Shown one piece after another: positions 1 to 4,066 of a stretch of DNA of 7,962 bases. The notes beneath the pieces are model-generated. The model was not told the origin of the DNA, made no database searches, and saw nothing but the letters and a program-made list of their open reading frames with translations. Within the stretch, counting starts at the first letter, position 1. Each line of letters begins with the position of its first letter. The stretch lies in assembly GCA_937875615.1 (NCBI GenBank), contig CALNBU010000993.1, positions 1 through 7,962 of the forward strand, written 5' to 3'. Made by a program: the position numbers and the translations under genes. This DNA is from an uncultured Archangium sp. (GTDB lineage Bacteria; Myxococcota; Myxococcia; Myxococcales; Myxococcaceae).

Positions 1-118
1 CGGTCACCGTGACCAGGTTCTGGGATTGCTTGCAGCGGATCTTGAACGACGTCTTGCCGACGATTTTGTCGTCAGCGATGACGTAGGCCTTGCCGCACTT
101 GTCGCAGGTGACGTTCAC
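1..118 (-). CDS. MJ0042-type zinc-finger protein, N-terminal fragment (gene continues past the left edge)
   Basis: Only the first 39 codons are present. The start is a GTG at 116-118; an in-frame TAA lies 12 codons upstream with no ATG between, so this start is nearly forced. The residues form the short zinc finger placed at the N-terminus of many myxobacterial proteins (MJ0042/zinc-ribbon_5 type): Cys5-x2-Cys8, an IADDK segment, then Cys29-x2-Ser32 followed by NLVTV. In the family this finger usually precedes signalling, GYF or gliding-motility modules, but the rest is not in the window, so the function of the whole protein cannot be named. The fourth metal ligand is Ser (codon TCC at 23-25) where family members have Cys (TGC); this is one base away and is either a real divergence or a sequence error. 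The gene is divergent from the TIGR02300 gene, with 105 bases between the starts. A weak AAAAGG ribosome-binding site lies inside a hairpin just upstream. Confidence 0.72.
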   Translation of the reverse strand, partial: MNVTCDKCGKAYVIADDKIVGKTSFKIRCKQSQNLVTVT

Positions 119-124
119 GTAGGA

Positions 125-146
125 GGCCTTTTCGTTCCGAAAGGCC
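125..146 (-). promoter_or_regulatory. Hairpin over the ribosome-binding region of the leftward zinc-finger gene
   Basis: GGCC-T-TTTCG at 125-134 is complementary to CGAAA-GGCC at 138-146. This gives nine pairs, a one-base bulge and a three-base loop. On the minus strand it ends seven bases before the GTG start at 118 and contains the only purine-rich stretch (AAAAGG) that could serve as ribosome-binding site. It could mask that site in mRNA or, as DNA, be a protein-binding dyad. The pairing is directly visible; the role is inferred. Confidence 0.35.
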
Positions 147-185
147 GCTTCTTAGCGCGTAACGGCGCCGGCACCGACAGCTTCG

Positions 186-214
186 TTGACTTGGCCGGGA
201 GCCCCCACTAAGTC
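186..214 (+). promoter_or_regulatory. Candidate promoter for the TIGR02300 gene, possibly leaderless
   Basis: TTGACT at 186-191 is a good -35 match. Seventeen bases later, TAAGTC at 209-214 is a poor -10 that keeps only the leading TA. Transcription would begin near 221, about three bases before the ATG at 224, so the mRNA would be nearly leaderless. That fits the absence of any Shine-Dalgarno sequence before this ATG. The weak -10 keeps confidence low. Confidence 0.28.
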
Positions 215-223
215 GCGCGCCCC

Positions 224-478
224 ATGGCAGCCAAGGACCTCGGTACCAAGCACCTCTGCTTCAAGTGTGGCACGAAGTTCTACGACCTGAAGAAACCTCA
301 GGCGGTCTGCCCGAAGTGTGGCGCTGACCAGAAAGACGCCGTGGCCAAGCCCGAGGGCCGCCGCAGTCGTCTGTCTGCCGTGCCCAAGATTGTCGACCCC
401 ATCGACGTCCCCGAGAAGGAGTCGGCGGAGGATGAGGCCGAAGAAGCAGAAGAAGAAGAGTCCGACGAAGAGCCCTGA
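224..478 (+). CDS. TIGR02300 family (FYDLN acid) zinc-ribbon protein
   Basis: This 84-residue protein has the full layout of the TIGR02300/FYDLN_acid family. An N-terminal MAAKDLGTKHLC segment is followed by CFKCGTKFYDL (Cys12, Cys15), then a second pair in VCPKCGA (about Cys29, Cys32). A basic linker leads to a C-terminal tail that is almost entirely Glu and Asp. The two Cys pairs should form a small zinc ribbon; the acidic tail is low-complexity. The family is widespread in proteobacteria and its biochemical role is not established, so none is assigned. Length is at the short end of the family. The ATG at 224 gives the conserved N-terminus; no ribosome-binding site precedes it, consistent with a near-leaderless transcript. 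It ends nine bases from the stop of the opposing small gene, leaving no room for a terminator between them. Confidence 0.9.
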   Translation: MAAKDLGTKHLCFKCGTKFYDLKKPQAVCPKCGADQKDAVAKPEGRRSRLSAVPKIVDPIDVPEKESAEDEAEEAEEEESDEEP

Positions 479-487
479 GCGGGCGCT

Positions 488-622
488 TCAAGGACCCGTG
501 GCCACGTCGTCGTCGTCGTCCGTCAGCTGCCGGATGGCTTTGACGACCTGCGCCCAGCCCAGCTCCCCCAGCGACTGTTCTCCCTGCGGTCTGGGGGCTG
601 GCCTCGGCTTGCTGTGTCCCAT
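488..622 (-). CDS. Small 44-residue protein with an amphipathic helix and Asp-rich tail, behind a sigma-54-type promoter
   Basis: I do not recognise this protein. The frame runs from ATG at 620-622 to TGA at 488-490 and encodes 44 residues: a Pro/Arg-rich N-terminus, then a likely amphipathic helix (about residues 17-33, LGELGWAQVVKAIRQL), five consecutive Asp codons (all GAC, 506-520), and a short tail. Four signals support it as a real gene. AGGAGG at 629-634 is a near-perfect Shine-Dalgarno, six bases before the ATG. A -24/-12 promoter lies at 651-666. The predicted transcript start near 640 gives an 18-base leader that just contains the ribosome-binding site. About four fifths of third codon positions are G or C. 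A second in-frame ATG at 635-637 exists but lies upstream of the ribosome-binding site, so it is disfavoured. No signal peptide or membrane helix is seen. The gene converges on the TIGR02300 gene. Function is unknown; a small regulatory or adaptor protein is only a guess. Confidence 0.68.
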   Translation of the reverse strand: MGHSKPRPAPRPQGEQSLGELGWAQVVKAIRQLTDDDDDVATGP

Positions 623-628
623 GTCGTG

Positions 629-634
629 CCTCCT
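629..634 (-). promoter_or_regulatory. Ribosome-binding site of the 44-residue gene
   Basis: AGGAGG on the minus strand, six bases before the ATG at 622. It is one of the two strongest Shine-Dalgarno matches in the window and decides between the ATG at 622 and the in-frame ATG at 637. Confidence 0.7.
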
Positions 635-650
635 CATGCCGTGGCTCAAA

Positions 651-666
651 AGCAAGCGGCTTGCCA
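651..666 (-). promoter_or_regulatory. Sigma-54 (RpoN) -24/-12 promoter for the 44-residue gene
   Basis: The minus strand reads TGGCAAG-CCGC-TTGCT. The sigma-54 consensus is TGGCACG-N4-TTGCW, so only one consensus base differs (A for C). GG and GC are separated by exactly ten bases, as required. Taking the C at 652 as -12 puts the start of transcription near 640, 18 bases before the ATG at 622. The core GCAAGC-G-GCTTGC (652-664) is also a palindrome, so a binding site for a dimeric repressor is an alternative reading. The promoter call gains weight because it is in the right place and orientation for a gene found independently. Confidence 0.62.
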
Positions 667-750
667 GCTCAACGCGTCGAGACTTCTTTCGATTTCCGCG
701 CGCTTACCCTCGGCCTCCGGTGACGACCTTTTGACACCCCGATGTGGCGA

Positions 751-770
751 CTCTGACACGTACGTCAGAG
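751..770. promoter_or_regulatory. Perfect-arm dyad, candidate activator or operator site
   Basis: CTCTGAC at 751-757 and GTCAGAG at 764-770 are exact inverted copies separated by ACGTAC. No T-tract follows on either strand, so it is not a terminator. The half-site TGACAC (754-759) also occurs at 732-737, 22 bp away and on the same side of the helix. The site lies 111-130 bases upstream of the predicted sigma-54 start at 640, a typical enhancer position, and 76-95 bases upstream of the TTG start at 846, so it could serve either divergent gene. A TTGACA at 731-736 could be a -35 for the rightward gene, but no good -10 follows at standard spacing. Confidence 0.45.
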
Positions 771-835
771 GGCCTCGCGTAAGTCGTGGACTCGCAAGGC
801 ATCTTGCGGTTAAGGCGTTTTTCGTCTTTCACATC

Positions 836-840
836 GGAGG
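836..840 (+). promoter_or_regulatory. Ribosome-binding site that fixes the TTG start at 846
   Basis: GGAGG lies five bases before TTG at 846-848. The frame is open back to a GTG at 786, but that GTG has no ribosome-binding site and the extra 20 residues do not look like the family N-terminus. Confidence 0.75.
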
Positions 841-845
841 AAGTT

Positions 846-1574
846 TTGCGGGATAAACTGCTGTCTCTCGCGGCGCTGCAGAGGGTAGACCTCGACATCG
901 CAGCCTTACAAAAAAACGCCGAGGCGTACCCTCGCGAGATGGCGGAACTCGAAAAACAGCTCGCCGCAGCCAAAGCCGCCGTCGATGCAGAACGTTCCAA
1001 GCTTGAGCAGCTCGATTCTCAGAAGCGCTCGCTGGAAGAAGAAATCACCGAAGGGAAAGACAAGGTTCGCAAGTGGGAGGCCCGGCTCGCCGAGCAGCGC
1101 TCCACCCGCGAGTACTCTGCCCTGGCCCGTGAAATCGACATCGAGAAGAAGGGTCAACAGACCCGCACGGAGGACGCGCAGGAATTCGGTCGACAGGCCG
1201 GCATCCAGCGCGAGCTGCTCAAGGCGAAGGAGCTCGACTTCACCACCACCACCCAGGGTCTGGTGGCGAAGCTCGACGTGCTGCGCGGCAAGCTGGCCGA
1301 GGTCGAGGCGCAGGTGAAGGCCGTCGACCTCACCCGCCAGGAATCAGCGAAGGCCGTCGATGCGCGGCTGCTCCGCCAGTACGACGTGATTCGCAAGCGC
1401 CGGACGCCGGCGCTGGTCTCGGTCGTCGCGCCCGGAACCTGCGGCGGCTGCCGCATGAACATCCCCGCGCAGCGCTTCAACCAGCTCGTCGCCTCGCGCG
1501 GCATCGACACCTGCCCGGCGTGCTCGCGCATGATCTACGCCGCCGAGGTGCTCGAAGAGCCCGCGGCGAAGTAA
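846..1574 (+). CDS. COG1579 (DUF164) coiled-coil and C4 zinc-ribbon protein
   Basis: The protein has 242 residues. Residues 5-170 are a long heptad-rich helical hairpin rich in Glu, Lys, Arg and Ala. The C-terminus carries the family signature: a YDVIRKRR segment (179-186), then GTCGGCRMNIPAQ with Cys199 and Cys202, then DTCPACSRMIY with Cys223 and Cys226. The four Cys form a zinc ribbon. Length and layout match COG1579 proteins, which occur in many bacteria; a chlamydial member (CdsZ) binds nucleic acid and acts in type III secretion, but the general role is poorly defined and nucleic-acid binding is only an inference here. The TTG start is chosen for the GGAGG at 836-840. An RNase H gene begins nine bases downstream; a COG1579-RNase H pair is a recurrent arrangement in other high-GC bacteria, which supports a shared role around RNA or RNA-DNA hybrids. 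A divergent promoter region with the 751-770 dyad lies upstream. Confidence 0.92.
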   Translation: MRDKLLSLAALQRVDLDIAALQKNAEAYPREMAELEKQLAAAKAAVDAERSKLEQLDSQKRSLEEEITEGKDKVRKWEARLAEQRSTREYSALAREIDIEKKGQQTRTEDAQEFGRQAGIQRELLKAKELDFTTTTQGLVAKLDVLRGKLAEVEAQVKAVDLTRQESAKAVDARLLRQYDVIRKRRTPALVSVVAPGTCGGCRMNIPAQRFNQLVASRGIDTCPACSRMIYAAEVLEEPAAK

Positions 1575-1583
1575 GCTGCGGCG

Positions 1584-2198
1584 TTGCGCGTGCAGAAGAA
1601 GGACGACAAAGCGCTCAAGGGCAAGGCGCTGCAGGTGGCGGTGCTGCGCTTCATCGCGCGCGAAGAGCCGCTGGGCGCCACCCTGAGCGCCTTCCCTCAG
1701 CTCGACCGCGTGAAGCTGCGGCGGGCGCTGGAGCGCGCCGCCAACCTGCTGGAAGGTGGCCCCGGCGCGGAAGAGCCAGAGGCGCCTCCCGCCTACCTCC
1801 GGCTGCGCCTCTACTCAGACGGCGCGGCGCGGGGAAACCCGGGTCCCGCCGGCGCGGGGGCGGTGCTGGTCGAGCCCTCGGGCCAGGTGGTGGACAAGCT
1901 GGGCAAGTTCCTCGGCCACCAGACCAACAACTACGCCGAGTACATGGGCCTGCTGCTGGGGCTCAAGCGCGCGCGGGAGCTGGGCGTCAGCGAGGTCGAG
2001 GTCTTCGCCGACTCGGAGCTGATGATTCGCCAGCTGAGCGGCCGCTACCAGGTGAAGTCGCCGTCGCTCCGCACGCTGTACGTGGAGACGCTCGGCCTGC
2101 TCAACGAGTTCGAGCGCGTGAAGCTCATGCACGTGCCCCGCGAGATGAACCGCGCCGCCGACGAGATGAGCAACCGCGCCATCGACGAGCGCATGTGA
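1584..2198 (+). CDS. RNase HI-like ribonuclease with an N-terminal helical extension
   Basis: The product is predicted to hydrolyse the RNA strand of RNA-DNA hybrids. The RNase H domain spans about residues 72-202 and keeps all four carboxylates in context: Asp79 in YSDGAARGNPG, Glu119 in NNYAEY, Asp143 in FADSELM, and Asp193 in NRAADEMSNRA. It belongs to the compact branch lacking the basic-protrusion handle of E. coli RnhA. Residues 1-68 precede it: a Lys-rich start, then about 45 helical residues (17-57) that could be a helix-turn-helix-like fold, then an acidic/Pro linker. They lack the aromatic signature of the known hybrid-binding domain. The start is uncertain: TTG at 1584 has a weak AGTAAG eight bases upstream, and GTG at 1590 would shorten the protein by two residues. 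It follows the COG1579 gene by nine bases and is probably translationally coupled. It converges on the lipoprotein gene with a ten-base gap. I give no symbol because it is not orthologous in layout to rnhA. Confidence 0.92.
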   Translation: MRVQKKDDKALKGKALQVAVLRFIAREEPLGATLSAFPQLDRVKLRRALERAANLLEGGPGAEEPEAPPAYLRLRLYSDGAARGNPGPAGAGAVLVEPSGQVVDKLGKFLGHQTNNYAEYMGLLLGLKRARELGVSEVEVFADSELMIRQLSGRYQVKSPSLRTLYVETLGLLNEFERVKLMHVPREMNRAADEMSNRAIDERM

Positions 2199-2208
2199 GC
2201 CGCCGCCG

Positions 2209-3033
2209 TCAGTAGATGAAGGCGTCGTCTCCGTCGGTGACGGTGACGTACAAGATGGTGTCGCTGCGCAGCAGCGGGTCGATGGTGTCAGCCGCGTCCA
2301 GCACCGCCTGCAGCGCGACGTCGTCGTAGACGATGACGTGGAGAATCTGCTTCTGCCAGAGGAAGGGCGGGTTCACGTTCTGCGTGCTGATGAGGATGTC
2401 CCCCAGCTTGCCCTCCAGCGTCGCCTTCGCCTCCGCGGTGGAGAGCGCCGCGCCATGCGGAAACTTGAACGCGCGCACCACGCTGACGCCCACCTCTTCC
2501 CCCTCGATGTTCACCACCAGGTCCGTCTTCTTGCTGGTCGGCGGGGTGTAGGTGACCTCCGTCTCGGTGGCCACCAGGTCCGCCAGCTCGCAGCGGTGCA
2601 GCACCTCGAAGGCGAAGGCCTCCGAGGCGACGGAGCTGCCGCCCGCATTGGCCGTGGTGTACAGGCGCCACCCGCCGTCGGAGAGCGCGCCGGCGTCGAA
2701 GGTCGACATCGCGAAGTCGATGCGCGTCTCGAAGGTCGCCGGCGAGGGCGACTGCAGGTCTGCCACCGAGAGCGGCCCACAGTCCCCGCTGATGGCGCCG
2801 AAGCCCGCCAACGGAAGCGCCGGCCCCGCGTCGGGCGCCTCACCCGCGTCGGGCGCCTCACCCGCGTCGGGCGTCTCACCTGCGTCGGGCGTCTCACCTG
2901 CGTCGGGCGTCTCACCTGCGTCGGGCGCCTCACCTGCGTCGGGCGCCACGCCCGAGTCTTCGACCTCAGTGGGGTCGAGCGGTGAACACGACCACCACCC
3001 GACAGCCAGACACAGCAACGCGGCGCGACGCAT
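2209..3033 (-). CDS. Predicted lipoprotein with Pro-Asp-Ala-Gly-Glu repeats and a nuclease-fold-like C-terminal domain
   Basis: The protein is 274 residues from the ATG at 3031-3033. The frame is open to a GTG at 3069, but the later start puts a short basic N-terminus (MRRAALLCLAVGWW) directly before Ser-Cys16, giving a type II signal peptide, albeit with an imperfect lipobox. Residues 30-71 are seven tandem PDAGE(A/T) units, a flexible acidic spacer. The folded part (about 75-274) has two Cys (85, 148) that could form a disulfide. It contains a segment KKTDLVVNIEGEEVGVSVVRAF (in two parts: KKTDLVVNIEG, EEVGVSVVRAF) that resembles the central hairpin of PD-(D/E)XK enzymes, except that the usual ExK is SxV. 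It ends in a conserved-looking DTILYVTVTDGDDAFIY. I recall similar uncharacterised sequences but could not search, so the domain call is tentative. No ribosome-binding site is obvious. It faces the RNase H gene and is divergent from rnpB. Confidence 0.8.
   Translation of the reverse strand: MRRAALLCLAVGWWSCSPLDPTEVEDSGVAPDAGEAPDAGETPDAGETPDAGETPDAGEAPDAGEAPDAGPALPLAGFGAISGDCGPLSVADLQSPSPATFETRIDFAMSTFDAGALSDGGWRLYTTANAGGSSVASEAFAFEVLHRCELADLVATETEVTYTPPTSKKTDLVVNIEGEEVGVSVVRAFKFPHGAALSTAEAKATLEGKLGDILISTQNVNPPFLWQKQILHVIVYDDVALQAVLDAADTIDPLLRSDTILYVTVTDGDDAFIY
2828..2953. repeat. Seven 18-bp in-frame tandem repeats inside the lipoprotein gene
   Basis: The units start at 2828, 2846, 2864, 2882, 2900, 2918 and 2936. 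On the plus strand each reads GCGTCGGGCG(C/T)CTCAC(C/T)(C/T) or close to it and encodes PDAGEA or PDAGET. Units 1-2 are identical, units 3-5 are identical to one another, unit 6 is intermediate and unit 7 is degenerate. This pattern points to recent copying of whole units. Because the unit length is a multiple of three, copy-number change would alter spacer length without breaking the frame. Confidence 0.93.
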
Positions 3034-3115
3034 GGCCCGCACGGTACGGCAGGCGTCGACACGCCGCACCCCGAAAGCCTGCTGTGTCTCCAGCGCCTGT
3101 GCTACGGGTGCCGAC

Positions 3116-3508
3116 GGTCGGAGTCACCGGGTGAACGCTGGTCACTGCAGGCATGGGTGACGGGAGGAAAGTCCGGGCTCCAGAGGGCAGGGTGCTGGTT
3201 AACGGCCAGCCGGCGTGAGCCGCGGGACAGTGCCACAGAAAACAAACCGCCTCCCGCGAGGGAGGTAAGGGTGAAACGGTGCGGTAAAAGCGCACCGCGC
3301 TCCTGGTGACAGGAGCGGCACGGTAAACCCCACCTGGAGCAAGAGCCAATAGAGGAGCGCCGACCCGCGAGGGAAGGCAGAGGTGGCCCGCCTCACGCTC
3401 TTGAGGGTTGCTCGCTGATGAGGGCGCCAGCAATGGCGCTCCTAGACGAATGTTCGCCGCTCTCCCGAAAGGGAGAGGACAAAACCCGGCTTACAGGTGA
3501 CTCCGGCC
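3116..3508 (+). ncRNA. rnpB: RNase P RNA, bacterial class A
   Basis: This is the catalytic RNA of ribonuclease P, which cuts the 5' leader from precursor tRNAs. The universally conserved blocks are present: GAGGAAAGTCCGGGCTCC at 3164-3181 (P4 5' strand), AGGGTGAAACGGTGCGGTAA near 3267-3286, AGACGAATG at 3444-3452, and ACAAAACCCGGCTTACAGG at 3479-3497 (P4 3' strand). The ends are set by helix P1: GGTCGGAGTCACC at 3116-3128 pairs with GGTGACTCCGGCC at 3496-3508 over 13 positions with one G-U pair. GNRA-capped stems are visible: CCTCCC-GCGA-GGGAGG near 3251-3266 and CTCTCCC-GAAA-GGGAGAG at 3460-3477, the latter in the position of P18. About 393 nt is normal for class A. ATTTTTCTT at 3509-3517 directly follows the P1 arm and may help termination. 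No clear consensus promoter is seen in the 82 bases between this gene and the divergent lipoprotein gene. Mature ends may differ by a few bases. Confidence 0.97.
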
Positions 3509-3532
3509 ATTTTTCTTGTAAGAGCCGCCCCC

Positions 3533-4066
3533 GTGCGAACGCTCACCGCTGTCACCCTGCTGCTGGGGAGTGCGTGCATCGTCGAGGCTCCGACGAAAGA
3601 AGGCACGCAGCAACAGGCTCCCCGGCCACCGCCCGCGCCGCCCGCGGACATCCCCGTGCGCGCGCAGTTCGGCGACTTCGCGGAGCTGACCAACGTGGTG
3701 CTCAACCCCAGCCGCGGCGTGCCAGGTGAGTCGGTACGGGTGACGGCCAACTTCACCGTCAAGACCACCCCCGACAAGGACTACGGCATCTTCGTGCACG
3801 TCGAGGACGTCGACGGCCGCGCCGAGCGCTTCAACGTCGACCACAACCCGCGCCGGCCCACCTCCACCTGGCGCCCCGACGAGGTGGTGCAGGACACCTT
3901 CGAGATTGTCATCCCTCCGCAGATGCAGGTGCGCGGCCTCTCGCTCTTCATGGGCTTCTGGGACCCGCGCGGTGGAAACCGGGTGACCATCACCAACAAG
4001 GACGCCGTGCCCACCGATGGGCGCGACCGCCTCAACGTCGCCCGGTTCCCCGTGGTCGCGCCGTGA
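3533..4066 (+). CDS. Small predicted lipoprotein with a beta-sandwich-like domain, upstream of ftsY
   Basis: The protein has 177 residues. The GTG at 3533 is chosen because it places a classic short signal peptide (MRTLTAVTLLLGSAC, lipid-accepting Cys15) at the N-terminus and has a weak AAGAG eight bases upstream. The frame is open to a GTG at 3497, but that codon is inside the RNase P RNA P1 helix. After a Gln/Pro-rich linker (about 24-39) the body is rich in beta-strand pattern. It includes WRPDEVVQDTFEIVIPP (113-129) followed by LSLFMGFWDPRGGNRV (136-151), similar to the W-P-G-E-x-V-x-D ... G-x-Y/W-D-P-x-x-G-x-R motif found in small Ig-like accessory domains of envelope proteins. It would be anchored in the envelope; its function is unknown. 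Its stop overlaps the ftsY start by four bases (GTGA), so the two are translationally coupled. Confidence 0.85.
   Translation: MRTLTAVTLLLGSACIVEAPTKEGTQQQAPRPPPAPPADIPVRAQFGDFAELTNVVLNPSRGVPGESVRVTANFTVKTTPDKDYGIFVHVEDVDGRAERFNVDHNPRRPTSTWRPDEVVQDTFEIVIPPQMQVRGLSLFMGFWDPRGGNRVTITNKDAVPTDGRDRLNVARFPVVAP

Noticed and set aside
26..211. Plus-strand 61-codon frame at the left edge
   Set aside because: It is antisense to the zinc-finger gene, has no ribosome-binding site or motif, and its end crosses the divergent promoter region.
318..734. Plus-strand 138-codon frame overlapping the TIGR02300 gene and the small gene
   Set aside because: It is out of frame with the supported TIGR02300 protein, Ser/Pro/Arg-rich, with no start signal.
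751..770. Dyad as an intrinsic terminator
   Set aside because: There is no T-tract on either strand and it lies in a divergent promoter region, not after a gene.
786..845. GTG at 786 as start of the COG1579 gene
   Set aside because: It has no ribosome-binding site. GGAGG at 836-840 directs initiation to TTG at 846 and the extra 20 residues are not family-like.
3034..3069. GTG at 3069 as start of the repeat-containing lipoprotein
   Set aside because: It would add 12 residues with extra Arg and a Cys before the signal peptide; the ATG at 3033 gives a normal signal peptide length.
3034..3115. A sigma-70 promoter for rnpB
   Set aside because: A promoter must be here, but no hexamer pair close to consensus with acceptable spacing could be picked out.
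3497..3532. GTG at 3497 as start of the small lipoprotein
   Set aside because: It falls inside the 3' strand of helix P1 of RNase P RNA and would bury the signal peptide behind 12 extra residues.
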